Shown: piece by piece, positions 39,837 to 48,188 of the stretch
How the letters are laid out: each line of letters opens with the position of its first letter
How positions within the stretch are numbered: the stretch's first letter is position 1
NCBI RefSeq assembly: GCF_030824455.1
Contig: NZ_JAVBXR010000028.1
Coordinates: 1 to 54,508, forward strand
DNA: 54,508 nt
Direction: 5' to 3'
Source of the DNA: Desulfobulbus sp.
Lineage (GTDB): Bacteria > Desulfobacterota > Desulfobulbia > Desulfobulbales > Desulfobulbaceae
Made by a program: the position numbers and the translations under genes
The notes under the pieces: generated by a model
Told to the model about the DNA's origin: nothing
Databases searched by the model: none
What the model saw: only the letters and a program-made list of their open reading frames with translations

Positions 39837-41188
39837 GCAAGAATCTGTATATCAAGACCTTTGGCTGCCAGATGAACGAGCGGGACTCGGAAATCATCGA
39901 GCAGTTGCTGGCCCAGGAAGGCTATGTGCCGACCGACTCCGCCGTCGGGGCGGACGTTGTTCTGATCAACACCTGCAGCATCCGCGAAAAAGCTGAGCAA
40001 AAGGTGTTCAGCCTGTTGGGACAACTGCGCGAGGAAAAAGCCAGCAATCCTAATCTGCTGATTGGCGTCACCGGCTGCGTTGCCCAGCAGGAGGGCGAAC
40101 ATATCCGGGAACGGATGCCTCATGTTGATCTGATCGTCGGCACCCAGCAGATCTATCGGTTGCCGGAGATGCTCGACCGCTTGACCCAGCGGGTGAGCGC
40201 CAGGGAAATCGCCACCGACCTGGAGGCTTCCTTTGCCATCCCACCCTTCCAGAAACTGCTGATCAATGCGCCCCCCTCCCCTACCCCGCATGGTTTTCGA
40301 CGTTTTGTCACCATCATGCAGGGCTGCAACAACTACTGCAGCTATTGCGTGGTTCCCGGCACCCGAGGCCGCGAAATCAGCCGGCCGGTGGCGGACATTG
40401 TCGAGGAGGTGGAAATCCTTGCCAGTCAAGGCGTCAAGGAAATCACCCTCTTGGGACAGAACGTCAATTCCTACGGACTGACCAACAAGGTGGCGGAGAC
40501 CGAGGTCGGTTTTGCCCAATTGCTGCGTCAGGTGGCCGCAATCAAAGGGTTGCGTCGACTGCGGTTCACCACCTCGCACCCCAAGGACCTCTCCGAACCC
40601 CTGATGCGCTGCTTTGCTGAGATTGACATCCTTTGCCCGCATTTCCATCTGCCGGTTCAGTCCGGCTCGAATGCGGTGTTGGAGCGGATGCATCGGAAGT
40701 ACACGGTGGAAAGTTATCTCGACAAGGTGACCAAACTGCGCCAATTGCAACCCGACATCGCCCTAGCCACCGACATTATTGTCGGTTTTCCCGGGGAAAC
40801 CGAAGCGGATTTCCAGGCCACCCTGGACCTCTTACGCACGGTTCGTTTCCATGGCTCCTTTTCCTTCAAATATTCGGATCGTCCCCACACCCGGTCTGCC
40901 GATTTCACCGACAAAATTCCGGAAGAGATCAAAAGCAGGCGTTTGCAGGAATACCAAACGCTGCAGGACGAGATCTCTTTAGAGCGAAACTCCGAATCCA
41001 TGGGCCGTGAAGTTGAGGTTATGGTTGAAAGCGGCGACCATGCGGCGTACCGGGGACGAACCCCGGTCAACCAGGTGGTGCATTTTGCCGCCGACGGCCA
41101 ATCCTTTGCGCCCGGCGATCTGGCCAGGGTGGTGATTGACCAGGCCGGCAAACATTCCCTCAAGGGCCGGCTGCGCAGCGAACCTTAA
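39833..41188 (+). CDS. miaB: tRNA-2-methylthio-N6-dimethylallyladenosine synthase
   Basis: A 451-residue radical SAM methylthiotransferase that adds the 2-methylthio group to i6A37, the product of MiaA. The N-terminal UPF0004 domain has three cluster cysteines (Cys12 in TFGCQMNE, Cys48 in LINTCSIRE, Cys82 in VTGCVAQ). The radical SAM cluster is Cys165, Cys169 and Cys172 (GCNNYCSYC), followed by VPGTRGREISRP. A C-terminal TRAM domain (about 380-445) binds tRNA. I chose the ATG at 39833 because the conserved MSKNLYIKTFGC begins there. It is translationally coupled to a 13-codon upstream frame. Confidence 0.95.
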   Translation: MSKNLYIKTFGCQMNERDSEIIEQLLAQEGYVPTDSAVGADVVLINTCSIREKAEQKVFSLLGQLREEKASNPNLLIGVTGCVAQQEGEHIRERMPHVDLIVGTQQIYRLPEMLDRLTQRVSAREIATDLEASFAIPPFQKLLINAPPSPTPHGFRRFVTIMQGCNNYCSYCVVPGTRGREISRPVADIVEEVEILASQGVKEITLLGQNVNSYGLTNKVAETEVGFAQLLRQVAAIKGLRRLRFTTSHPKDLSEPLMRCFAEIDILCPHFHLPVQSGSNAVLERMHRKYTVESYLDKVTKLRQLQPDIALATDIIVGFPGETEADFQATLDLLRTVRFHGSFSFKYSDRPHTRSADFTDKIPEEIKSRRLQEYQTLQDEISLERNSESMGREVEVMVESGDHAAYRGRTPVNQVVHFAADGQSFAPGDLARVVIDQAGKHSLKGRLRSEP

Positions 41189-41215
41189 CATTGGCTTTCA
41201 ACTCACTGAAAAATC

Positions 41216-41875
41216 ATGATGATTGATCTCCATACCCATACTTTTTTCAGCGACGGCGCCCTGGTGCCGTCCGAGCATGTCCGTCGGGTTGAACACCTGG
41301 GCTACGCGGCCATTGCCATTACCGACCATGCTGACTCTTCCAACATTCATATCCTGATCCCCAACCTGATCAAGGCGGCCCGGGATTTGAACCCGGTCAA
41401 CACCACCCAGTTGATCATCGGCGTGGAACTGACCCATGTGCCCCCTGCCCTGATTGGCCCGTTGGCGGCGCAATCGCGGGCCTTGGGCGCTCAGTTGATT
41501 GTGGTTCACGGCGAGACCCCGGTGGAACCGGTGCTGCCCGGAACCAATCGCGCCGCTCTGGACGCCGATGTTGATCTGCTCGCCCACCCCGGTTTTATCA
41601 CCGAGGAAGAGGCTGCCCTGGCGGCAAAAAAAGGGATTCTCCTGGAACTCTCGGGCCGCAAGGGCCACAGTCTCACCAATGGGCACGTCGTCCGGATGGC
41701 GGAAAAAACCGGGGCATTGCTGGCTATTAACGCCGACGCCCACGCGCCCGGTGATTTTCTCACTGCGGAGATGGCGGAAAAGGTCGGCCTGGGCGCGGGC
41801 CTGAGCGCAGATCAATACCTGCAAGTTCGTCGCAACATGGCGGAATTGGTTGCACGACTTAAACCACTTGCTTAA
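41216..41875 (+). CDS. PHP-domain metal-dependent hydrolase
   Basis: A 219-residue PHP-domain protein. The metal-binding motifs are in order: IDLHTHTFFSDG (residues 3-14), ITDHAD (near 35), GVELTHV with Glu near 71, VVHGET (near 99), LAHPGF (near 124) and the C-terminal NADAHAPGD (near 178). It is a phosphoesterase or histidinol-phosphatase-like hydrolase; the short single-domain form is not DNA polymerase associated. It lies 27 bases after miaB and 26 before a radical SAM gene, so probably in the same transcript. The substrate cannot be read from the sequence. Confidence 0.85.
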   Translation: MMIDLHTHTFFSDGALVPSEHVRRVEHLGYAAIAITDHADSSNIHILIPNLIKAARDLNPVNTTQLIIGVELTHVPPALIGPLAAQSRALGAQLIVVHGETPVEPVLPGTNRAALDADVDLLAHPGFITEEEAALAAKKGILLELSGRKGHSLTNGHVVRMAEKTGALLAINADAHAPGDFLTAEMAEKVGLGAGLSADQYLQVRRNMAELVARLKPLA

Positions 41876-41901
41876 TCTTTTATTTTTTGACGTCCGCCTC
41901 C

Positions 41902-42771
41902 ATGCACTATCAAGGAACCATCTACCGGCCGCCCAGCGAGGCCAACAGCATCCTGTTGCAGGCGACCACCGGCTGCTCCCACAATAAATGCACCTTTTGC
42001 GGCATGTACAAGGGGCAGCGTTTTTCAATCAAGTCCGACGAGGTCATCTTTGCCGACATTGATTATGCCGCCGAGCATTTTCCCCATGCCCGCCGGTTGT
42101 TTCTCTGCGACGGCGACGCCCTGATCATTCCTCAGAAACGGCTACTTGCCATTCTCCAGCGGATTGAAAACCGACTGCCGCAGATCACCCGAGTGGGCAT
42201 ATACGCCAACAGCAAATGTCTGCAACTCAAGACCGTTGAGGATTTGCGGGAATTGCGTCGACACGGGCTGGGCATCGCCTACATGGGGTTGGAGAGCGGC
42301 GACGACCCCACCCTGACCTGGATGCGCAAAGGCGCCACAGCCGAACAGATGATTGCCATGGGCCAAAAAGCCAAGGCCGCAGGCATCCCCTTGTCGATCA
42401 CGGTGCTGCTGGGCATTGCCGGGCCGGAGCGTTCGGCCGTCCACGCCGTTGAAACCGGACGGGTGTTGAGCGCCATTGACCCCGAATTCGTGGGGGCGCT
42501 CAGCCTGATGCTGGAACCAGGGACCGCGCTCCATGCCGAAATCCAGGCCGGCCGCTTTGTTCTCCCCGAACCGTTGGCCGTGTTGCGGGAACTGCGCGCC
42601 ATGATCGCCGCCACCAACCTCAACAACGGCCTCTTCCACGCCAATCACGCCTCCAATTATCTGCCCATCCGGGCAAAATTGCCCGAAGACAAAGCGCAGA
42701 CCCTGGCCTTGCTTGATCAGGCCTTAGCCGGCGCCTTGGCGCTCAAACCCGAATTCCTGCGAGCGCTGTAA
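41902..42771 (+). CDS. Radical SAM protein with CX4CX2C motif (copy 2)
   Basis: A 289-residue paralogue of the protein at 27346-28215, of identical length. The shared N-terminus is YQGxIxRPPSEAxSxxLQATTGCSHNxCTFCG, with cluster cysteines 25, 30 and 33 (CX4CX2C). Further shared blocks are GDAL, YMGLESGxDPTL, LLGIAG, FHANHASNY and the C-terminal DQALAGxxxLKPE. It is a radical SAM enzyme of unknown reaction. The ATG at 41902 is chosen to match the paralogue; an upstream TTG is possible. It follows a PHP hydrolase gene closely and may share its operon. Confidence 0.87.
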   Translation: MHYQGTIYRPPSEANSILLQATTGCSHNKCTFCGMYKGQRFSIKSDEVIFADIDYAAEHFPHARRLFLCDGDALIIPQKRLLAILQRIENRLPQITRVGIYANSKCLQLKTVEDLRELRRHGLGIAYMGLESGDDPTLTWMRKGATAEQMIAMGQKAKAAGIPLSITVLLGIAGPERSAVHAVETGRVLSAIDPEFVGALSLMLEPGTALHAEIQAGRFVLPEPLAVLRELRAMIAATNLNNGLFHANHASNYLPIRAKLPEDKAQTLALLDQALAGALALKPEFLRAL

Positions 42772-42903
42772 ATCCGGTTTACAGATCAAACGGTCTCGAC
42801 CATCCCAAGCTGGCGGCGCCTTTTTTCCCACGACGACATCCAAACCAATCGTCGTAGCCGGAACAGCATTCCCAATCCCCTTTTTCCCTGAGGTCAGCAT
42901 ACT

Positions 42904-43170
42904 GTGCACAACGATGGCGACGTAACCATTGCGGTGGTGAACACCGACTATATTGAATTGGACAAACTGCTCAAGCGCGAAAATCTCGCCGCCAGCGGCG
43001 GAGAGGCCCGGTATCTGATCAGTCAGGGGTTGGTGCAGGTGAACGGCGTGGTGGAAACCAGAAAACGAAAAAAGCTCTATGCAGGCGATGTGGCGACGTA
43101 CAACGGGGTGGCGATACGGGTGGCGGTTCAGCTCTCCTCTGCCGACGACGGCTTGGCAGAGGAGAGCTGA
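42904..43170 (+). CDS. S4-domain RNA-binding protein (YbcJ-like)
   Basis: An 88-residue protein made of a single S4 RNA-binding domain: IELDKLLKRENLAASGGEAR, then LISQGLVQVNG and a basic VETRKRKKLYAGD. Small free-standing S4 proteins of the YbcJ/YaaA-type bind structured RNA, often in ribosome assembly or rescue. The start is GTG at 42904 with GAGG nine bases upstream. The final codons form one arm of a perfect hairpin (43129-43169) and the gene converges on purC. The 132-base gap before it (42772-42903) shows nothing I can support. Confidence 0.82.
   Translation: MHNDGDVTIAVVNTDYIELDKLLKRENLAASGGEARYLISQGLVQVNGVVETRKRKKLYAGDVATYNGVAIRVAVQLSSADDGLAEES
43129..43169. terminator. Perfect 15-bp inverted repeat between convergent genes
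   Basis: CAGCTCTCCTCTGCC (43129-43143) pairs perfectly with GGCAGAGGAGAGCTG (43155-43169) around 11 bases. It overlaps the last codons and stop of the S4 gene, 17 bases from the end of convergent purC. No T-run follows on either strand, so it may be a factor-assisted bidirectional terminator or an mRNA end-protecting hairpin. Confidence 0.5.
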
Positions 43171-43186
43171 ACAACGCGGACAGCGC

Positions 43187-44080
43187 TTAGAGGGTCAGCT
43201 TGTGCTGCGCCTCGAGGTAGCGGCTTTGGGTTTTTTCAAGAATTTCAGCCGGCAGCGGCGGCGGCGGCGGCTGTTTGTTCCAGTCGAGCGAAGAGAGGTA
43301 GTCGCGCAGGAACTGCTTGTCGAAACTCGGCTGCCCCTGGCCCGGAGTGTACTGATCCAGCGGCCAGAACCGTGAGGAGTCCGGGGTCAGCACCTCATCC
43401 ACCAGCAACAGGGTATTATCGTTGTCCATCCCCATTTCAAACTTGGTGTCAGCGATGATAATCCCCTTGGTGCGGGCGTAATCGGCGGCTTGTTGATAGA
43501 GACGGACGCTGACCTTGGCCATGGCGTCGGTGAGTTCAGCACCCACCAGCTCGCGCATCCGCTCAACCGAAATGTTTTCGTCGTGCAGCCCCAGATCCGC
43601 TTTGGTGGACGGGGTGAACAGCGGTTGGGGAAACTTGTCGGACTCACGCATGCCCGCAGGCAGGGCAAACCCGCAAACCGTGGTGTTTTTTTGGTACGCG
43701 CTCCAAAAGGAACCAGAGAGATACCCGCGGACGATGCACTCAATCGGCACCACCCTGGTCCGCTTGACCAGCATGGACCGACCTTCCAACTGATCGCGAT
43801 ATTGACGGCACACCTCGGGAAACTGGTCGACCTCGGCGCTGATCAGGTGATTGGGGACAATGTCGCCCAGCAATTTAAACCAGAACAGGGAAATCTGGGT
43901 CAGCACCTTGCCCTTGCCGGGGATAGGGTCGGCCATGACCACATCGTAGGCGGAAATCCGATCGGTGGCCACCATCAGCAGTTTGTCTTCATGGCCCGGA
44001 ATTTCGTACATATCCCGGACCTTGCCGCGATGCAGCAGGTGCAGATCCGGACAATTGGTGGCGATTACAGCCTCACTCAT
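43187..44080 (-). CDS. purC: SAICAR synthetase
   Basis: A 297-residue phosphoribosylaminoimidazole-succinocarboxamide synthase that joins aspartate to CAIR in purine synthesis. The N-terminal GKVRDMYEIPGHEDKLLMVATDRISAYDV fold, the CIVRGYLSGSFWSAY segment and the ADTKFEMGMD loop are family marks. The length of about 300 matches the long (plant and fungal-like) bacterial class rather than the 237-residue type. GAGGAG precedes the ATG. It is divergent from the hsp20 pair and convergent with the S4 gene; its product feeds PurB, encoded upstream on the other strand. Confidence 0.95.
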   Translation of the reverse strand: MSEAVIATNCPDLHLLHRGKVRDMYEIPGHEDKLLMVATDRISAYDVVMADPIPGKGKVLTQISLFWFKLLGDIVPNHLISAEVDQFPEVCRQYRDQLEGRSMLVKRTRVVPIECIVRGYLSGSFWSAYQKNTTVCGFALPAGMRESDKFPQPLFTPSTKADLGLHDENISVERMRELVGAELTDAMAKVSVRLYQQAADYARTKGIIIADTKFEMGMDNDNTLLLVDEVLTPDSSRFWPLDQYTPGQGQPSFDKQFLRDYLSSLDWNKQPPPPPLPAEILEKTQSRYLEAQHKLTL

Positions 44081-44183
44081 TTTTCACTCCTCAAACATAA
44101 GAATTCAAGACAACGGCGTTTACGGATATTGTTGTCGTTTTGCCCTGAAAAAGCAACCGCCTTTGCAGGTGCGGTTCTCGTCC

Positions 44184-44211
44184 TTGACAACTTCTTTCAG
44201 CGCCTTACTTT
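44184..44211 (+). promoter_or_regulatory. Candidate promoter of the hsp20 pair
   Basis: TTGACA (44184-44189) and TACTTT (44206-44211) are 16 bases apart, about 40 bases upstream of the first Hsp20 ATG. The spacing fits the housekeeping sigma factor. No sigma-32 spacing and no CIRCE element is seen. Confidence 0.45.
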
Positions 44212-44252
44212 TCCCATCATCACAAACCATTGACCCCACAAGGAGGTGCAGC

Positions 44253-44711
44253 ATGGCATTCATACGATTTGCAGATCGACCGGCCTTCCGCAATCCCTGG
44301 GCCGAATTTGAACGGATTCGTCAGGGGCTCGACGAACTTTCCCGCTCCTACGTCGACAAGGGCAAGGTCCAAAGCCGGGCCAACGTCTACCCGGCGCTCA
44401 ACATTTATGAAGAAGCCGACCGGGTGATTGTGACGGCGGAATTGCCTGGAGTCAAGGCCGAAGACCTGGAACTGTCGATTGAGGGCGACACCCTGACCCT
44501 CCAGGGCAAGCGCGACAGCCGCCTCAGCGAAGCCGGCGTGTCGTACCATCGCCGTGAAATCGAATCCGGCAGTTTCAGCCGGGCTGTGGCCCTGCCGATC
44601 AAGGTCGATTCCGAGCATGTCGGCGCAAAGCTCAACAACGGCATCCTCACCATCACCCTGATGAAGGCGTCCGAACTCACTCCCCGTCAGATCAAAGTCA
44701 CCGCCGAATAG
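44253..44711 (+). CDS. Hsp20/alpha-crystallin small heat-shock protein (copy 1)
   Basis: A 152-residue small heat-shock protein that holds unfolding proteins in large oligomers without ATP. The N-terminal arm (about 1-45) is followed by the alpha-crystallin domain (about 48-140): VYPALNIYEEADRVIVTAEL, GVKAEDLELSIEGDTLTLQG and the GILTITLMK strand near the end. A perfect AGGAGG site precedes the ATG. It is the first of a tandem pair, 11 bases before the second copy; the two differ enough to form mixed oligomers (inference). Confidence 0.93.
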   Translation: MAFIRFADRPAFRNPWAEFERIRQGLDELSRSYVDKGKVQSRANVYPALNIYEEADRVIVTAELPGVKAEDLELSIEGDTLTLQGKRDSRLSEAGVSYHRREIESGSFSRAVALPIKVDSEHVGAKLNNGILTITLMKASELTPRQIKVTAE

Positions 44712-44722
44712 GAGGGAACAAG

Positions 44723-45121
44723 ATGACCGAGCAGGAACTGAAAATCCAGGAGAAAAAGACCGCGCCGCCAAACGGTGAAACCACCAAAACCGAAACCTAC
44801 TTTGCCCCGCATGTCGACATCTTTGAAACCGAAAAAGACGTGACTGTGATTGCCGACATGCCCGGCGTGAGTCCCGAGGGCATTGACCTTTCCCTGGAAG
44901 ACAACATTTTGACCATTCAGGGCCATCGCCCGCTGCAACAACAGACAGGCCGGCTCATTTTGGAGGAATACGAAAGCGGTCAGTACATGCGGCGGTTTAC
45001 GGTGGCGGAAACCATTGATCAGGACAACATCGAGGCCTCCCTGGCCGACGGCGTGCTCAAGGTGCGGCTGCCCAAGGTCGGGCCGGCGCAACCCAAAAAA
45101 ATCGAAGTCAAGATCGGCTAG
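44723..45121 (+). CDS. Hsp20/alpha-crystallin small heat-shock protein (copy 2)
   Basis: A 132-residue small heat-shock protein with a short polar N-terminus (about 1-25) and the alpha-crystallin domain from about 28 on: APHVDIFETEKDVTVIADM, GVSPEGIDLSLEDNILTIQG and DGVLKVRLPKVGP. It lacks the longer hydrophobic N-terminal arm of copy 1. AGGAGGG lies just before its ATG. It is co-transcribed with copy 1 and ends seven bases from the convergent DUF3108 gene, leaving little room for a terminator. Confidence 0.93.
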   Translation: MTEQELKIQEKKTAPPNGETTKTETYFAPHVDIFETEKDVTVIADMPGVSPEGIDLSLEDNILTIQGHRPLQQQTGRLILEEYESGQYMRRFTVAETIDQDNIEASLADGVLKVRLPKVGPAQPKKIEVKIG

Positions 45122-45128
45122 ATCGGCT

Positions 45129-45989
45129 TCACCTCATTGTTTCCTGAGGTCGGCCTCCGGACGTTGTTTTCAATTCAGGGCAGGCGGAATTGGCGTAATC
45201 GACCAGTTCCGCCACCAACGATCCCACCACAATCTTGGAGTGAATCTCCACCGGAACCCGGCACCGATCATCGGTCAGCCAGAGGATGGTGTCGCCGCTC
45301 TTGTCGTACAAACCCTTAAAGTGCATCTTAGGTTGCACTTTAAGGGTTTGCTTGTCGCCAAACACCGTTGCCCGTTTTTCCCGTTCGATCACCGAAACCC
45401 GCACTTCATGGCGTTTTTTATCGGCAAAGGTGGGCACCACAATCTCCTCGCCTACCCTGAACGCCAGCGCCCTGGTGATGATGAACGAGGCAAATTCGTT
45501 GTACGCTTGACCGGCCAAGGCAAAGGTCTGCGGTTGTTCCTTATTTTTTTGATACCGCACCACCCGCGCCTGCTGGTCAAACAGGGTCAGGCGAGTGGTT
45601 TCCCGGCCATAGCCTTCCTTTTGCTCGACTTCATAACGGTAGGGCAGTTTCATCGGGCCGCCGACCAGACAGCGGAAGGCGTCGTCCACCGGATAGAACA
45701 CTGCCAGCGGTCCATAATCCTTGACCTTGGCGGCGATGACGTAGGCGTTTGGCTGCGATTTTTCCGGGCGAATGCTCAGATAAATGTCGCCAATCTTGAC
45801 GCCGCCGCTCCAGGAAACCGCGTAGTGCATGGTTTCGTCGCCGGAAAAGATGGCGGCCAAGGTGGCCGCGTGCACCTGGGCGGCCTGGAGTTCACTGACG
45901 GCGCCGACGTCGGCGGATTGCGAGGTCGCACTGCCGGCGCACAGCAGACAACACGACAGGGCTGCGAGCCCGGAGCGGAGCGTTTTCAT
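45129..45989 (-). CDS. DUF3108 family periplasmic protein
   Basis: A 286-residue exported protein with a signal peptide (LRSGLAALSCCLLCAGSAT). A short spacer leads to the DUF3108 domain (about 45-270), marked by ETMHYAVSWSGGVKIGDIYL, DYGPLAVFYPVDDAF, and the C-terminal WLTDDRCRVPVEIHSKIVVGS strand. The family is beta-barrel-like and of unknown function in the envelope. It begins one base after the ubiA stop, at the end of the menaquinone operon, so it is probably co-expressed; a role with quinones is not shown. A perfect 17-bp inverted repeat lies within its coding sequence. Confidence 0.82.
   Translation of the reverse strand: MKTLRSGLAALSCCLLCAGSATSQSADVGAVSELQAAQVHAATLAAIFSGDETMHYAVSWSGGVKIGDIYLSIRPEKSQPNAYVIAAKVKDYGPLAVFYPVDDAFRCLVGGPMKLPYRYEVEQKEGYGRETTRLTLFDQQARVVRYQKNKEQPQTFALAGQAYNEFASFIITRALAFRVGEEIVVPTFADKKRHEVRVSVIEREKRATVFGDKQTLKVQPKMHFKGLYDKSGDTILWLTDDRCRVPVEIHSKIVVGSLVAELVDYANSACPELKTTSGGRPQETMR
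45309..45350. repeat. Perfect 17-bp inverted repeat inside a gene
   Basis: CAAACCCTTAAAGTGCA (45309-45325) pairs perfectly with TGCACTTTAAGGGTTTG (45334-45350), loop of eight bases, within the DUF3108 gene (codons for LKVQPKMHFKGL). It is unusually strong and A/T-containing for a coding hairpin. Confidence 0.8.
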
Positions 45990-45990
45990 T

Positions 45991-46848
45991 TCAGGAGGCC
46001 GTTGCCAACGCCAGCCAAGTGGCGCAAAAAAGCGTCAGGGCAATCAATCCGTTCATGGAAAAAAAGGATTGGCGAATGCGGGAGAGATCTTTGGGGGTGA
46101 CGATGAGATGCTGGTAAAACAGGGCTGCGCCGGTGACGGCAAGTCCGGCGTAATACCACAGGTTAAGTCCCTGGTGGAGCCCGGTCAGGGTGAAGAGGAC
46201 AAAGGCCAAGACGTGAAAAAAAACGGCAATGCGAAAGCCGTTGCGGCGGCCAAAGATCGCCGGCATTGAATAGAGCCCGGCTTCTCGGTCGAAATCGGCG
46301 TCAAGGCAGGCGTAGATGCAGTCAAAACCAGCCACCCAAAAAAGAACGCCCAGCGACAGCACCCACGGGTAGCCGTCAAGAGTTGCGGCTGCGGCCACCC
46401 AGCCGCCCAGCGGCGAAAAGGCCAGCGCCACTCCGAGCACCACATGGCAGAACCAGGTGAAACGTTTGGTCAGGGAATAGAACAGCGTCAGCGTCAAGGC
46501 GGCCGGAGCGATCTTCAGCGTCAGCGGATTGAGCATGTAACAGGCGAAAATAAAGAGCGCGCTGGCCGACAGCACCATGCCCCAGGAGGCCAACAGCGTC
46601 ACCTCGCCGGCGGGCAGGGCGCGTCCGGCGGTGCGCGGGTTGGCGGCGTCAAAGCGCAGGTCCGCGATGCGGTTAAATCCCATGGCGCTGGTCCGCGCCC
46701 CCACCATGGCCAGAATCACCCAGAAAAACACCGACAGATTTGGCGCGCCCCGCTGGGCAAGAAAAGCGCCCATCAGGGCAAAGGGCATGGCAAAGACCGT
46801 GTGCTTGAATTTGATCATCTCAAGCAGGATGGCGATTTTTTTCCACAT
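45991..46848 (-). CDS. UbiA-family prenyltransferase (menaquinone, MqnP-like)
   Basis: A 285-residue integral membrane prenyltransferase with about eight helices. The first aspartate-rich motif is NRIADLRFD (Asn59 to Asp67, NRxxDxxxD) and the second is CLDADFDREAGLYSMP (DxxxD). It should attach the polyprenyl tail to the 6-hydroxynaphthoate-type intermediate of the futalosine pathway; the position in an operon with mqnA, mqnC, mqnE and ubiX supports this over 4-hydroxybenzoate prenylation. The ATG at 46848 (two bases after the ubiX stop) is chosen over an upstream GTG. Called UbiA or MqnP in different genomes. Confidence 0.88.
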   Translation of the reverse strand: MWKKIAILLEMIKFKHTVFAMPFALMGAFLAQRGAPNLSVFFWVILAMVGARTSAMGFNRIADLRFDAANPRTAGRALPAGEVTLLASWGMVLSASALFIFACYMLNPLTLKIAPAALTLTLFYSLTKRFTWFCHVVLGVALAFSPLGGWVAAAATLDGYPWVLSLGVLFWVAGFDCIYACLDADFDREAGLYSMPAIFGRRNGFRIAVFFHVLAFVLFTLTGLHQGLNLWYYAGLAVTGAALFYQHLIVTPKDLSRIRQSFFSMNGLIALTLFCATWLALATAS

Positions 46849-46850
46849 AG

Positions 46851-47423
46851 TCAAAATCCCTGCCACCGTTTAATGGACCCGGCGGGCACGGCCACGCCGA
46901 GAAGATCGCAGATCCGGGCGGCAAAGTGCAGGGCCATCTCGTCCATATCCTTGGGGCGATTGTAAAATGAGGGCATCGGCGGACAAAGAATGGCGCCGGC
47001 CTCGTGGGCGGTCAGCATGTTGTTGAGATGGGTGCGATTAAGCGGCGTTTCCCGGACGGCAAGCAGCAAGGGACGTCGTTCCTTGAGGGTGACGTCGGCG
47101 CAGCGGTGCACCAGGTTGCCGCAATAGCCGCCGGCAATCGCGGCCAGGCTGCCCATGGTGCAGGGTAGCACCACCATGGCGTCGTAGGGGGCGGAACCCG
47201 AGGCCGGCGGCGCGGTGAAATCGTCGGGCGCAAACCAACGGGTCACCTGCGGCAATTGCTCCGGGTCAAGCCCCAATTCAAAACGCAGCACTTTGCGGCC
47301 CGAATCTGACGCGATGCCGTGCACCTCAATGTTTTGCGCCGCCAGCAATTGCAGCAGGGCCGGGACATAGAGCATGCCGGTGGCGCCGGTGATTCCCAGG
47401 ATGAGGCGCTGACAATCGGCCAT
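46851..47423 (-). CDS. ubiX: UbiX-family flavin prenyltransferase
   Basis: A 191-residue flavin prenyltransferase that makes prenylated FMN, the cofactor of UbiD-type decarboxylases. The N-terminal LILGITGATGMLYVPALLQL binds the flavin phosphate, and VLPCTMGSLAAIAGG, LLAVRETPLN and PPMPSFYNRP are family signatures. No UbiD homologue is in the window, though its partner would act on a naphthoate in menaquinone synthesis. The ATG at 47423 lies one base after the ubiE stop; the longer frame runs back through that stop region and is not conserved. Confidence 0.93.
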   Translation of the reverse strand: MADCQRLILGITGATGMLYVPALLQLLAAQNIEVHGIASDSGRKVLRFELGLDPEQLPQVTRWFAPDDFTAPPASGSAPYDAMVVLPCTMGSLAAIAGGYCGNLVHRCADVTLKERRPLLLAVRETPLNRTHLNNMLTAHEAGAILCPPMPSFYNRPKDMDEMALHFAARICDLLGVAVPAGSIKRWQGF

Positions 47424-47424
47424 G

Positions 47425-48144
47425 TTATCCCTTGACTCCGATGTAGATGGACACAATGCCAAAGGTCAAGGGGATGCGCTGCACGGTGGCAAAACCAGCC
47501 TCACGCATCAAGGCCAACAACTCTTCCGGCTCGTAAAAGGCGGCAATCGAAGAGGCGAGGTATTGGTAGGCTTCCTTGTCGCCGGAAATGAGCCCGGCCA
47601 CCGCCGGCAAAACCCGATTCAGATAAAAACTGTAAATCGGCTTGATGATCGGATTGGTCGGCCGGGAAAATTCAAGAATCAGCAATTTGCCGGAGGGCTT
47701 AAGGATGCGGTGCATCTCCTGCAAACCCTGCAGGGTGCGGGACAGGTTGCGCACCCCAAAGGCCACGGTGCAGCCCCAGAAGCCGCTGGTCGGCGCTGGA
47801 ATGATTTCACCGTCGCCGCAGACCGGAAAGATGCGGGGTTTACGATGATCGGTGGGCAGCGCTTTGGCTCCGGCCCGCAACATGTCTTCGCAAAAATCAA
47901 CGGAAAGCACCCGGCGGTTTGCCGCTTGTCGGGTCAACTCCAGGGACAGAGGCAAGGTGCCGGCGCAGAGATCAAGCACCCAACCGTCGGGAAATTTTTT
48001 CAGCAGACGAGTGGTCCGCCAGCGCCAATAACGATCAATCTGCAGGGAAAGCAGTGAGTTAAGCAGATCGTAGCGCCCGCTGATCGAAGAAAATTTCTCT
48101 TTAACAAATTTTTTCTTGTCGTCGGGAAGCGTGATGTTTTTCAT
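47425..48144 (-). CDS. ubiE: Demethylmenaquinone methyltransferase
   Basis: A 239-residue SAM-dependent C-methyltransferase (UbiE/MenG) that performs the last step of menaquinone synthesis. The N-terminal FSSISGRYDLLNSLLSLQID, the SAM motif VLDLCAGTLPLSLELT (near residue 57, with GTLPLS where GTGDL is usual), the acidic loop LSVDFCEDML and AFGVRNLSRTLQGLQEMHRI are family marks; the C-terminal ends in TFGIVSIYIGVKG. It lies in the middle of the operon, one base from ubiX. The altered SAM motif keeps the glycine and should still bind SAM. Confidence 0.92.
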   Translation of the reverse strand: MKNITLPDDKKKFVKEKFSSISGRYDLLNSLLSLQIDRYWRWRTTRLLKKFPDGWVLDLCAGTLPLSLELTRQAANRRVLSVDFCEDMLRAGAKALPTDHRKPRIFPVCGDGEIIPAPTSGFWGCTVAFGVRNLSRTLQGLQEMHRILKPSGKLLILEFSRPTNPIIKPIYSFYLNRVLPAVAGLISGDKEAYQYLASSIAAFYEPEELLALMREAGFATVQRIPLTFGIVSIYIGVKG

Positions 48145-48188
48145 AAGTATATGCGAACAACTGCCTGATAAAAGGATACTAACCGAAG

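Noticed and set aside
44081..44252. Heat-shock control elements (sigma-32 promoter or CIRCE) before hsp20
   Set aside because: A CCCAT block exists but the spacing from the -35-like element is about 22 bases, too long for sigma-32; no TTAGCACTC repeat is present.
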